DNA from: Atherinomorus stipes
Lineage: Eukaryota; Chordata; Actinopteri; Atheriniformes; Atherinidae
Reading direction: 5' to 3'
DNA length: 64,000 bases
Assembly (NCBI GenBank): GCA_023101725.1
Contig: JALJCO010008739.1
Span: forward strand, 124,001 to 188,000
The translations under genes were made by a program, and so were the position numbers. Positions 11,307-22,704 of the stretch are shown here, piece after piece (within the stretch, counting starts at the first letter, position 1; every line of letters starts with the position of its first letter). The notes under the pieces were generated by a model, which did no database searches, was not told the origin of the DNA, and saw nothing but the letters and a program-made list of their open reading frames with translations.

Positions 11307-12809
11307 ACGTAGGATCCATAGAGCTGAGATAGTAGCAAAGGCAGCATGCATGTGCAGCATACCCAACTTTCGTAAACAGGGTTGCCACCCGGATGCTGCG
11401 CATGCGTGCTGCCTTTGCTATCCGCGGTGATTGGCCTGTACTTCTGCGGCATATAGTTCCCCTATTGAATGCCGCCTAGTCAGTACTTTGATGTGAAATC
11501 GGATTCTCATTTGTACTCGATTAGAATGTGCGGGTCACGAAACATAATTGGTAAAATCTCGAGTTAATTATTTCACTTTTACCAAGTGATGCTAGTTGGA
11601 ACCGCCAGATTACAGCAACTATGCTAAGCTAAGCTAAAGTTAGCGCTGCCAGATTCAGAGAATGACTGAGTTGGGTAGAAAACACTAATGCCCACTTGTT
11701 CAACTCAGGGAACTGCGGGGTGAGACTCAATTTCACAGAGGGGTGGCATATGCCTTTAAACCTCGAATGATTTTTTGAACCAGGCTGTAAACATGTTTAT
11801 TTCTGCTGTTAAGTTGGCCTTTTTAACATGGGAGTGTATGGAGATTTGCTCTGTTTTGGAGCCAGCCCCTAGCGGATGAAGAAAGAACTACAATTATTAA
11901 ACTTAACTTCCAGGCTTCACTCTTTTCCAGCACTCTTTTGGTCCAAACTGATGCTTTGGATGTGTACCAGCCCAATGAGCATCAGTCTATGATGACATGG
12001 GGGTCACTCTGCTTTCGTAGTGACTGCAGCTGCTAACTACACTGTCATGTTTTGTGTTTTAACCAAAACAAAAGTCAAGACGAAGAGTTCTGGAAATCTT
12101 CATGCTCTAAAATGAAATCTTAATCTAAATTCAAATTTCCATGCTTACAAAAAGGAAAGTTATTTTTTTTCACTTTCATAGAAACGATCCACATCCATGT
12201 CAACATCATTTGATTGGAAATGGTTGAAAAATTAGTGCGCAGCTGTCAATGACTGTCGCGCTAACCCATCAGCTTCTAATCTTACGGTCAAAGGCTTGAT
12301 TCACCACAGAGACCGAGGAGCCTTGTGGCTTCTAAAGAGGCAGCGAGTTTATTTGAGCTCCGTTTTGATGTGTCTTATTGTCAGCGTTTGTGCTGCCAGG
12401 AGCAGATATTACAGACTGTCCGCCTCTCGCGCTTCTTCACTTCACAAAGCCCTGAATCTGTTCTTTTCACTCTCTGAACAATTGCCTAATCATGTTTTAG
12501 AGGATGAGAATAGGGAGAGCGTGATGGTGTGTGTCAGTGTGTGTCGTGTACGTGAACAATTGCCAATCAAAGATGTTTGGAAAGACAGCTTTGAGAGAAA
12601 ACGTTTTTTTTTCTTTTCTGTTCATGTGCATGGAGCTTTGACAAAACGGTGAGTAAAACAGACTTTTTTCCATAAGTGTTGCAAATCTGCATAAAGATGC
12701 GAAGAATAATTTTGTAAGAATGCAAGAATTTGAATCCATACAAGTTAATCGTTGTTTTTTCCACAACTGTTTGTAAACATGTTTGTGTTTTGTAAATGTG
12801 TGTACTCAC

Positions 12810-12916
12810 GCTGCAATAGACAAGTTGGCAGCAGACAGCGGGCTAACCTCTGCCACCTCTTTGGCCTTCTGTAGGGCTGTCTTCTGATTGGCTGCTTCCT
12901 CCTGTTCTTCCTCATC
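12810..12916 (-). CDS. cacna1a: cacna1a exon: start of II-III loop
   Basis: This 107-base exon encodes [20 protein letters not shown] and [15 protein letters not shown]. The acidic opening and the [23 protein letters not shown] pattern are specific to CaV2.1, because CaV2.2 and CaV2.3 differ after QKAKEV. It is cytoplasmic, leading into the synaptic-protein interaction region. The acceptor is cttgtccaatag and the donor gtgagta. It ends in GC, completed to Ala by the next exon. Confidence 0.95.
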
Positions 12917-13199
12917 CTATTGGACAAGAAGAGTCACTTCGTCTTAGATTTCAAATTAAAACTCTGACTTACACAGCAACATACTTCAGATAAGAACAGA
13001 AAAAAAACAAGAAATGAAAAAGAAATGAAAAAATAAAACATGCCAATTATGTTATTGGCTTTGCAGTTTTTGCAGGTGCGGTGAAACAGATTAGCCGTGT
13101 CTCATGTTGCAGTCTGCATACTGCTAAGTGTGGATTGTACGGCTGCACACGTCTACAGCACATCAAGTACTGTCCCATTTAAAAAAAGTCTGCAGGAGC

Positions 13200-13560
13200 C
13201 TCCGAGTCCACCCTACAAACCTGCGCTTCATTTGGCCTGAAACGAAGGATACTGGCGATGTATCCTTTGTGGCCTCGCCTGTCCCAGAATTCATTGCGTA
13301 CAAGATGGGAAGAAATAAGCAGCAGAGCTACCTGTGTAATATCTACATAGGTTCATGGATTTTTAAGTGTTAAACTGTTTACTGGTTAGAAACAACAGTC
13401 ACTGTTGAAAATTTAAAAATATGTGGGCAAGCTTCAGAGGGGAGCTTTTTGCCTCAGAGAATGCATTTATTTGACGTTATTCAGGTGTTAACGATTGGTT
13501 AATGGGGTATTCACGTTCAGGTAGCAACAAAATAAAGAAAAGAATAAATGCCCGACACTA
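13200..13560 (+). repeat. Dispersed repeat, copy 2
   Basis: This is the inverted counterpart of 330-690. Shared runs include TTTGGCCTGAAACGAAGGAT and a block of AATGGGGTATTCACGTTCAG type. Its limits are approximate. Confidence 0.55.
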
Positions 13561-14164
13561 ATTTAGTTTGTACAACATACAACGAAGGAATAAGTGGGAA
13601 GAATGTCGTCACTAGACAGTCTGCAGTTGCTATGCAACGGGACTGGAGCATTATGGGAAATTCTCCTTGGCTAGGATGTCCCATTTCAGCAGCCTACCGT
13701 TTCCGAAAGCTACTTCGGACATAGCCATGGGGTCTCTCCTAACTTTTGCTTAAAGGTGATACAGTAGCTACGAGTTTAATTCCTCCCTGCCAGTCTGTGT
13801 CACACTCGCTTACTCAAATAACATTAGCAACGTTACAGAACTGGCTAACTGTTAGTTGGTATTTAGCAAATGTTTAACTTGCGTGTCAGGGAGGAAAGCT
13901 GCAACCTCTGTGGGGCTTTTGAGCCCCTTTTCCACCTACAGCCTCATCCTGCTTCATTTTTTGACCACTTGAATTTGAGAAATGTAAGACAAGGAAGATG
14001 CTATTTCTACACATAACAACTGAGATTGAAACTCCAGAACTAATGCTAAAGGTTCCTTGATGCTGCCTTCATGTGGTATGGGAAAGATGATCCTTTCCAC
14101 CTGTTAGGTGGAAATGACCAGTGCACTGTGTTCAAATGATTTGTTGTCGTAATGAAGTTAAACA

Positions 14165-14470
14165 CTGGAAGCCCACCCAGCAAAATTTAGTTAAAAAAGA
14201 TGTTGAAAAGATATCATGTCCATCCGTTGAAAATGTTGAAACGTTTTGATTTAGTTGAAAAGTGAAAGGTGAAAAGCCATCTTTCAATTAGACGTTGAAA
14301 AGTCGACGACTTTTCAACGTTTAATTTTGGGCTAAATTTGGACCAAATCAGACGGTCCAAACACAGCCCCATTTTCAACGTCTATTTTTAGGCTTAAATA
14401 TGGCTATGGCGGACGGACCAGATCTAGCCCAAAAAACAACGTCGAAATGACGTCTTGTGTTAGGTGGGGG
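14165..14470. repeat. Short self-complementary repeat
   Basis: The segment holds repeated and inverted TTTTCAACGT and GTTGAAAAG words and ends in a CACCTA/TAGGTGG type motif, CCCACCCAGC at the left and TTAGGTGGGGG at the right. It looks like a small palindromic element. No coding content is seen. Confidence 0.45.
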
Positions 14471-15187
14471 CTATCTCTGACTGACAAGTTAGCTAGCTGC
14501 TAGCTAGTGTCTCCTCTGAGGAGGTAAACCAAACAATAACCATATTTTTACAAACAAAACTAAGTTCAAATGGTGATGTTATTAAAGTTCTGCATGTCAC
14601 AAAATTATGCAGAGTACAAACTAGCCAAATAACAGCAGCAGAAAACTGTACATATGCAATGCTTCCCATTCGGGATATTTTCATCGCTCTCCGCCACGTT
14701 GAAAGGTCAGTGTTTACTTCATCTTGGCAACTCAGGCATCAGAAAATTTTTCCAGCTTTACAGTGGAAAGGGACATGAGTGGGTGTTCAAGAGCAATTTT
14801 TACATCGGACTTTGGTATTTACTATAAATACTATATAACATGAAGGGAGCATTAGTGTAGATGTTAGCATAGTAATCAGGTGTAAATATTTACATATTCT
14901 TGACCCGTCAACATTGATAAAACAATTATTTATATGCTATAAAGTTTGGGGAGGATACAATTTATGCTTTAATCTGCACCACTTTAGACATTCTGTGGAG
15001 GTATTATTTTTGAAAAATGAATTGTTTTAATGAAAAAGCTATACTAAACACATACAAAACAAAAGATAAAATGGAAAAGGATGTAGGGTTTTTCATATGA
15101 TAAAGTATTTTCATCACTGTTTAAAAAGAAATAGGTGAAACTTGACTAAACAAACTGAATATGCTTTGTTTTTAAGCAAACCTGTAC

Positions 15188-15255
15188 CTTGGTTAGCTCC
15201 TGAGCGTTGGCCAGATTGTCAACAGCGATGGCCAAGAAGACGTTAAGCAGAGTGT
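15188..15255 (-). CDS. cacna1a: cacna1a exon: domain II S6 end
   Basis: This 68-base exon reads YTLLNVFLAIAVDNLANAQE then LTK. It is the inner half of the domain II S6 helix, with the gate region, and the start of the II-III loop. AIAVDNLANAQELT is a signature of high-voltage-activated calcium channels. The acceptor is ccatcatag and the donor gtacagg. The exon ends in phase 0. Confidence 0.97.
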
Positions 15256-15409
15256 CTATGATGGCAGACGTTAAGGAAATATTGGGGATTGACAACAGGA
15301 GAGAAAGCTGTTTATAGTTAACAAAAAAATTTAGAACAAGCTCAAGTAGTAAGTTGTAGTAAAAATGTCATAAACACTGCATTTTTGTGTAATAGTGGTG
15401 GCAGGATAC

Positions 15410-15530
15410 AGTTGCCAAAGAGTGTGAGGACAATGAAGAAGATGGAGAAGACCATCCCTTTGTCATTCACTCCTCCCTGGGATTCAATGCCATCATACAT
15501 CACCATGTTCCAGTCCTCTCCGGTCAGGAT
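15410..15530 (-). CDS. cacna1a: cacna1a exon: domain II selectivity filter
   Basis: This 121-base exon begins [20 protein letters not shown] and continues [20 protein letters not shown]. The Glu in LTGEDW is the domain II member of the EEEE calcium filter, and the hydrophobic tail is the start of S6. The acceptor is ttttgtgtag. The donor gtatcc is a weaker 5' splice site than the others, but it is required by the frame: the T left over is completed by AC in the next exon to give the Tyr of NYTLLN. Confidence 0.96.
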
Positions 15531-15922
15531 CTACACAAAAATATGCATTATGGAGAACAGGATTTAATCATATGAATTTATACACAACAAAACATTTTCA
15601 TGGACTCATTTCATTGTAGAGCTCTCTTCTCATTTTTTCATTAGAGCTTCTTATATCGATGCTACAACGTTCAAGTGTCTGATATCTTAATTCAAAGTGA
15701 AAATGAAACGTATCAACCATTTTTTTCATAAAGGACTGTAACAACCTCCCTCTGATAAACCTGCAGTCAGAACTGAACATGTCCCCTAAATACTTGTTGA
15801 AACAAAACATAATGAATAACGTATTCTTTAATTAAGGTTATGACATAAAAACCTAAATAAAACAGGTCATAACATAAATAATTATTACCTTTGTATGAAA
15901 TCATGATGATATTCTTTCCTAC

Positions 15923-15995
15923 CTGAAACACTGTCATGATCGCTGCTGCAAACGTATCAAAGTTAGTAGGTGGAGTTCCAGCTTCAAAGTTGAAT
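15923..15995 (-). CDS. cacna1a: cacna1a exon: domain II pore loop, first half
   Basis: This 73-base exon reads [20 protein letters not shown] then [14 protein letters not shown] is the turret and pore-helix entry of domain II in CaV2 channels. The acceptor is cttctctgcag and the donor gtaggaa. Human CaV2.1 has FPAAIM where this gene has FAAAIM. Its 73-base length is that of the mammalian exon as I remember it. Confidence 0.97.
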
Positions 15996-16099
15996 CTGCA
16001 GAGAAGAAAAGGAAACATCGCGTCAGTGCACAAACAGCAAGACTGGAATACAATGTCCATGTTGATGAGTTTGTTTTTAAAGTTTATGCTGAGACTTAC

Positions 16100-16231
16100 T
16101 GTCCTCCAAACAGCTGCATCCCCAACAAGGCAAAGACCACAATGAAGAGGAAGAGGAGGAAGAGCAAGCTGACGATGGACTTCATGGAATTTAGCAGAGA
16201 AACCACCAGGTTTCGAAGTGGAGCCCAATAC
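16100..16231 (-). CDS. cacna1a: cacna1a exon: domain II S4-S5 linker and S5
   Basis: This 132-base exon encodes [20 protein letters not shown], then [20 protein letters not shown] and FGGQ. It is the S4-S5 linker followed by the S5 helix of domain II. The acceptor is cctccgcag and the donor gtaagtc. The sequence is virtually invariant among CaV2 channels. It ends with CA, completed to Gln by the next exon 104 bases downstream. Confidence 0.97.
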
Positions 16232-17313
16232 CTGCGGAGGAGGAAGACACGTGAAAAAGAAGTCTGATGATTGAAGGACAGAAGTGGGAATGAAGCCATA
16301 AAAGGAAGAGTGAAACTGGGAAAACATGAGCAGAAATGTTGAAAAAGTGAAATAAGTGAGATGAAAATAACAAATGAAGGGAAGGATGGAAGTGATAGAA
16401 GGGTGAAAAATAAAGGAGTTCAATTAAAATCAGGTAAATGTCTTTAAAAAAATGATGGGTAGTTTGGGAACCTGCTATGTTTTCAGACTGAAAACAGGAA
16501 TAGATTATGGAACAAATGTACAAAATTTTATTTAGTTCATTACTTGTCACACACATTATGCAGGTAAAATAAAAAAAAGATTGAATTGGCCAAAACATTT
16601 CCTTTTTCAGTGTAGTATTAAAGGGTTTAGTTTGCATCTGATCCTGCACCAAACTGACAGTAAAGACACACTGATAAGAAGAGGCTGATCAATTTTACAT
16701 GTCAGCAAGAAAGCGAAAGCTCTCTCTCCATCTCACTTCGCTGGCTGCCTTCTTTAGTCCAGTACAAAAAAAAACTAGGCTAACTAGCCCAACACAGCCT
16801 GCAGGATATGGTACGGCTCCATCTTCATGCTGATGTAGCTTACAGGCCTGGCTGCCTAGCAGGTAGTGGTAATTACCAGATGAAGTTCAAGTCCTCTGAG
16901 TGTGCTGTAGTTGTCTGAGTGTTGAGGGTAAACTTATAACAACGAGCATTTAAAGTAGAGGATTTACTAGGTTTCTTTTATCATTATAAAAAATAGTCAT
17001 TTTCTGACAAAATTGGTTTTACCTGAGGAGCAGATGTAATAAATAAATTACCCCCTACGTCTGTTTTTTATTTTGCGCATTCACATGGAATAACCAAGTC
17101 TGAGAATGGGCTCTGTGGACAACTCTATTCCTTCCTGAACTTACTGTAAGCGAGCTCCTTGGTTCGTCTTTCATTACTGGACAAACTGATTGATCCAGGT
17201 ATGTCTGGTCAATGTCGTTGTGGTTACTGAAGTATGTTATTGCGTAACATCTGCTCACATTGTTTTCAACATGGCAGGTGCTTCACACCAATCTATATTG
17301 ACACATCGATATA

Positions 17314-18533
17314 CACACACTGGCCACTTTATGAGGCACACCTATCCAACTGCTCGTTAACGCAAATTTCTAATCAGCCAATCACATGGCAACAACTCAA
17401 TGCATTTAGGCATGTAGACATGGTCGAGACAATCATGTCGAGACGAGATTTCTACCCCCATCAGAATGGGGGTAGAAATGGGATTTAAGCGACTTTGAAC
17501 GTGGCATGGTTGTTGGTGCCAGACGGGCTGGTCTGAGTATTTCAGAAACTGCTGATCTATTGGGATTTTCACCACTAACATCTCTAGGGTTTATAGAGAA
17601 TGATCCGAAAAAGAGAAAATATCCAGTGAGCAGCAGTTCTGTGGGCGCAAATGCCTTGTTGATGCCAGAGATCAGAGGAGAATGGCCAGACTGGTTCAAG
17701 CTGATAGAAAGGCTACAGTAATTCAAATAGCCACTTGTTACAACCGAAGTATGTAGAAGAGCATCTCTGACAAACAACACATCCAACCTGGAAGCAGATG
17801 GGCTACAGCAGCAGAAGACCACACCGGGTGCCACTGCTGTCAGCTAAGAACAGGAAACTGACGCTACAATTCACACAGACTCACCAACATTGGACAATAG
17901 AAGATGGAGAAATGTTGCCTTGTCTGATGAGTCAACATTTCGGCTACGAAATTCGGATGGTAGGCTCAGAATTTGGTGTCAACAACATGAAAACATGGAT
18001 CCATCCTGTCTTGTATCAACAGTTCAGGTTGGTGGTGGTGGTGTAATGGTGTGGGAGAGATTTTCTTGCCACACTTTGGGCCCCTTACTACCAACATAGC
18101 GGTTTAACCACCACAGCCTACCTGAGTATTGTTGCTGACATCTCCATCCCTTTATGACCACAGTGTAGCATCCTCTGATGCTACTTCCAGCAGGATAATG
18201 CGCCATGTCATAGAGCACGAATCATCTCAGACTGGTTTTGTGAACATGACAATGAGTTCATTGTACTGAAATGGCCTCCAATGTCATCAGATCTCAATCC
18301 AACAGAGCAGCTTTGGGATGTTGTGGAACGGGAGATTCACATCACGGATGTGCAGCCGACAAATCTGCAGCAACTACGTGATGTTATCATGTCAATATGG
18401 AGCAAAATCTCTGAGGAATGTTTCCAGAACCTTGTTGAATCTATGCCACGAAGGATTAAGGCAGTTCTGAAGGCAAACAGGGTCCAACCCAGTACTTGAA
18501 AGGTGTACCTAATAAAGTGGCCGGTGAGTGTTG
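17314..18533 (+). mobile_element. Decayed Tc1-like transposon
   Basis: Inverted ends are visible: TGGCCACTTTAT near 17321 and its complement ATAAAGTGGCC near 18512-18522, followed inward by AGGCACACCT and AGGTGTACCT. The size of about 1.2 kb is normal for Tc1/mariner. A TA dinucleotide adjoins the left end; the right target site is unclear. The transposase frame inside is broken (see the pseudogene entry). It sits in sense orientation opposite to the host gene. Confidence 0.85.
17488..18499 (+). pseudogene. Tc1-like transposase, broken
   Basis: Fragments appear in order on the + strand but in different frames. First is MVVGARRAGLSISETADLLG, the N-terminal DNA-binding helix-turn-helix. Then come MGYSSRRPHRVPLLSAKNRK, WTIEDG, DPSCLVSTVQVGGGGVMVWE and QQDNAPCH (decodable near 18191), and finally LNPTEQLWDVVEREIHITDV with the C-terminal SMPRRIKAVLKANR. 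These are family landmarks of Tc1 DDE transposases. Several frameshifts and stops separate them, so no functional enzyme is made. The intact family protein is about 340 residues. Confidence 0.88.
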
Positions 18534-19067
18534 ATTGATGTATTGATCATAAATCGATCCAAAATGCCAAAATCGACTAAAAATCTACATCAAACCCGCT
18601 TTTATTATGAAAATGGCTTTATTGCGAAGGTCTTCTGACACATTTTCACCACAAAATACATGCTTGTGGTTGTACAGTGGACAGATGTGACACAGAGAGA
18701 TTAAACTGCAAAGCTTACAGTTGTGTTAAGAAACAATAACCTTGTTTATTACTTGTAACATTGTCTTATATCGTTTTATATCGATTGGTGGATCCTAAAT
18801 CAAATCAAATTGAAATTGTATTGTGACTGAATTTGAGATAGACAGACATCGAATCGCTATCCACTGTACTGATATATCGTGATCAAACCAGTGATTTATA
18901 CCCCTAGTGAGTGCTAAGAGAAAAGGTAGACACACTGGATATGCACAATATGTACTGCACGTTCCTGGACGATAGCATCAGGATCTGGTCTGGGTCCCCA
19001 AAAACTTGTTCAAATGCTCCAATACTGCCTCCATTATTAAACAAAAAGGAAAACAAATAATAATGAT

Positions 19068-19292
19068 ATATACTTTATTAATCCCAATTAGAGTGCCAAC
19101 TAGGAAATTCGTTCCCTGCATTGAACCCATCTCAGGTCTAACCTGAGAGCAGTGGGCAGCCAGTTGCAGTTAGTGGGGGTTGAGCAACTCGCTCAGGGGT
19201 CCATGGTGGTTCACCTGAATGACAAGTCGGGGGCTTGAGCCCAGGTCTGCTGCGCCAAAGCCCACGACATTACCACTAGGCTACCCACTCCC
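19068..19292. repeat. Fish dispersed repeat tail
   Basis: The wording TTTATTAATCCC, GAGCAGTGGGCAGCCAG, then GCTCAGGGGTCCATGGTGG and CCACTAGGCTACCCAC is a pattern that I recognise as recurring widely in teleost genomes, probably as a retroelement 3' tail. The exact family is not certain. Confidence 0.55.
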
Positions 19293-21373
19293 CTTCTACA
19301 AAAAATACATCTAAACAAATACCTCTTAATCAGGTGTCAGATCCTGTTTATCTCTGTCTACATCACAGAGATAACTATTCCCATTAGGTCAGTATTATCA
19401 CAGGACCTCAGAGTTCAGGAAAATATAGTAAGTTATTTGCGGAGGAATTAGTCCTTCACAAAAACATGGCCAATTCACACAACATTACCATCACAGGCAA
19501 TCCCTGCAATTATGACAAATTACTGGTCCCTCAGTAAAGCTAATCCCATCAGATTAGGGCAAACACACTACTTACTGTATGGTGTAAAATTGATAACTAG
19601 TCTAACTTAAGTGCAAATATCATCCCCAATTTTCTTAGCAGAATTGTCTAAAACCTCTGATCCAGATCTCCAGCCTTTGTTTCTCGTGTTTCTCTGGTTC
19701 CATGTGTGTGAGAGGTTCTTACCCAGTCTGCTTTGGTCTATTTTTTTATTTTGCCTTTGTCCTGCCACGTGGAAAAACTGCTATACTCCTGTTTTTGGAC
19801 TGAACTTGGTTTTGACTTTTGGCTGCCACCTGCTTGTTACTCTGAGTGCCTCCTCATGTTCGCCCTCATCTGGAATCCTTTGGAATTTGGGACTTTAATC
19901 TATCTTGGTGTCCTGCATCTGAGTCCTCCCCTGAGTAGTGTAGTCATCACAGTTTCTGGGACAGTAAACTTCAGACTGAACCTTCCTTCAGCCTACATAG
20001 AGTTAAGATAGAACTGAGCCCGGTCACAGCTGCTCAAGCTTTGCTTGTTTCTTTATGAGAAAACTCAGAGATCAGATCTATAGATGGTAACAATAAAACT
20101 CACACTTTACCCAGATTCTTTACAGGCAAGTGACCATTAAACACAACTGCCAGTCACCATTTTCCCTCCATGACATAAACATTTCAACAACAAATACAGT
20201 CAGGGATGGTTGGTATAACTGGGATAACAGTGCGTATAGCTCTGCCCAAATTTTTTGAATAAAAGATGAGAAAATTGAAAATAAAATTAAATAAAAACTT
20301 TGCTGGATTGTTTTACATTTACAAATGAAACTGAGAGCAGCAATAGTGTAAAATCTGTACCATAAAAAACCCTCCAAAAATCTTTCAAACATCGAGCAGT
20401 GAAGCACACTTTCATTTGTCTTTACATTGATGAGTGAGTGGCAGGTTGCTCGGCACTCCCCTTTTATTTGCTGCTCATCTGGGCCAAATCTGTCCAGCCT
20501 GCTGACTTGGGCCAATTACAGGACCCCTGATGCTTTCTTTGCTTTCTCATCTATTTTCGTCAGTTTTCTTTGAGGAAAAACTTGAAGTGAAGAAACTGTG
20601 AGCACATCATCCACGGGCAGCGGTAGACTTGCAGTCAAGACCGCCTGAACTGAGACCAAGACACTACCAAGACCAGAGAATAGCAAGACCAAGACTAGTT
20701 ATCCTGTCTGGATAATAAAGGTTACAAATCCCTTTGAGACTGACACAAGACCAAAGATTATTGAGGCTGTGACAAGACCAATACTGCGAAAAAGTGGTCT
20801 CGAGGCCAGTCTTGGCATCGGTTTTCAAACTTTTTCAGAACAACCCCCAAGATGCCATATATGATATTTTTTTGTAACCTAGGAAAATAGTTGTGCTTAA
20901 ATTCTCTTTAAATAACATGGCCCATTACTTTTATTCATGACTCAAAAACAAAACATGTTTCTTTAAACATTTCTACACAACATCTCCTAGGTAATGTCCT
21001 TTGTTTTTGGTGGCGTTGCTAAATTATTTGTGCCCTAAAGTTTGGCTTAATATGTTGCAAAGCACTTGTAAATATAAAACAGTGGCTGTAGATACAGAAA
21101 ACAAATTTTGAAGTTACAAGATTGAGTCGAGTCTTTTATGACCTTGTGGTACACTGTATATGTATGTGTGTGAGCACATAATGCTGTTGGAATATCTTAA
21201 ATCTTGTGCATTGTGATGTGATACTTTTTATATCATAATGTGATCTATTGACTTATATATATGCATTAGCCCACCCACTCAGTGTCAACACAAGCTGTCA
21301 AGAAATAGGTCTATCACTGTATTTTTCATATATTCGGCATATATGCTGATGGCAGAGCAGAGATAGAGACTTA

Positions 21374-21487
<114 letters not shown>

Positions 21488-21764
21488 CTACAACAAATAA
21501 TAAGAAAAAAAAACACACACAGACACACAATCAACACATGGTGATGTTGAGTGCAGCAGCTGTCAGGTTGGCTTAAGAAATGTATGGATACAGTTGATAG
21601 GTAGAGCCAGAAACCTGTATCACTAATACACAGCAGTGCTTTGTAGAGATGCACCGATCCATGGAGCTGGATTTGAACATGGAGCTGGATTTTTAAAGAC
21701 CGGACAGCTGCCTTATTTACTCACTGTACTGAACATGTGTGTGCGTGTGTGTGTACACACTCAC

Positions 21765-21877
21765 CACACAGTCGAAGCAATTGAATGAAGAGTGGAAGTA
21801 GGGCTGGATGCCCAGACCATACATCTTGATCAGCATCTCAGACATGAACAAACCAAGGAAGATAAACTCGGCATAGA
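21765..21877 (-). CDS. cacna1a: cacna1a exon: domain II S2 and start of S3
   Basis: This 113-base exon reads [20 protein letters not shown], then [18 protein letters not shown]. It is the S2 helix, with the conserved Glu of the charge-transfer centre in FMSEM, then the S2-S3 linker and the beginning of S3. The acceptor is ctccag before 21877. The donor is gtgagtgt and is immediately followed by a short alternating purine-pyrimidine tract. Human CaV2.1 is almost identical apart from GTR where the fish has GIQ. Confidence 0.97.
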
Positions 21878-22506
21878 CTGGAGAGAGGAGGAATGAGAAC
21901 AAGAAAAGTTAGGAGAGGCGGGAGGACCAAAAGGTGAAATTATGTGGAGAGGAGACAATAATGGGGACAACAAGGGATATTTAGAGACAAAAACAAGAGA
22001 CCAGTGAGGGAATATAGGAACTGACAGGGATGTGAGGAGAGTGGAAGGTGAAAATGAAAGAATGTGAGGTCATTTGGGGGAGAAAGAAGAGGTGCTTAAG
22101 AATAAAGCGATAAAAGAGAGTGTGCATGGGTGTGTGTGGCAGTTTGTTACGAAGATGAGTGGAAGTCAATGGTGGTGTATGTGAGTCAGGGATGTATGAC
22201 AGTGTGGTGATGAATGGACTCTGAGGAACTACAGCTTTATATTCTAATGACACTGGACACTGGCCAGAAACAGCAAACTGGTTCTGGCCAGGGCTGTGTG
22301 TGTGCATGTGTGCGTGCATGTTGTATGTGTCCATTCATGCCCACACCAAATAATTGAACTCAGCAAGCAGAATGTAGATTGTACCATTAATATGAAGTAC
22401 AACTCATTTCACGCTTCAAGTCCACAGACCATGTTGAAACTGTGTTTCTTCCATCACATATAGGCCCAGAAACGCTTGATTTAATATTTTATGTAAATTT
22501 ACTCAC
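21878..22506. other. cacna1a intron, 629 bases
   Basis: This is purine-rich on the + strand (many GAGAGG and GGAGAG words). No repeat family or exon is seen. Confidence 0.7.
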
Positions 22507-22704
22507 AAAGAAAGTCAGAGAGCAGCTCAGGCTGGTCATAATGCACTGCAGCCACACACATGGTGTTGAGGCCCACCAGGCAGAGCACCGTCCAGTAGAA
22601 GGCCTGCGTCTTCACTATCTTACGGATGAAGAATCGCATCCGTCGCTCTTTCTTGCTGTAATTGGTGCCATCCATCCCGCTCTTTATGCTGGAGCGTGCA
22701 AAAC
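22507..22704 (-). CDS. cacna1a: cacna1a exon: end of I-II loop and domain II S1
   Basis: This 198-base exon opens with [20 protein letters not shown] and [20 protein letters not shown], then reads [20 protein letters not shown] and LSDFL. The KKERRMRF and KTQAFYW blocks mark the end of the I-II loop and the start of domain [13 protein letters not shown] is the S1 helix, followed by the short S1-S2 extracellular turn. The acceptor is ctgtttag and the donor gtgagt. It is four codons shorter than the human exon as I recall it, with the gap in the variable linker before KKER. Confidence 0.96.

Larger units (their letters stand above)
8756..12809. other. cacna1a intron, 4.1 kb
   Basis: It holds a palindromic short element (8860-9219), a Harbinger-like element (9886-10662), a G tract near 9533-9543 and a poly-A tract near 11274-11304. 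The rest is unremarkable AT-rich sequence. Confidence 0.75.
12917..15187. other. cacna1a intron, 2.3 kb
   Basis: It contains a dispersed repeat (13200-13560) and a short palindromic repeat (14165-14470). The rest shows nothing I recognise. Confidence 0.7.

Noticed and set aside
15767..16652. Long minus-strand open frames (218 and 153 codons) around the domain II exons
   Set aside because: They read through introns in shifted frames; the true exons at 15923-15995 and 16100-16231 use different frames and good splice sites.
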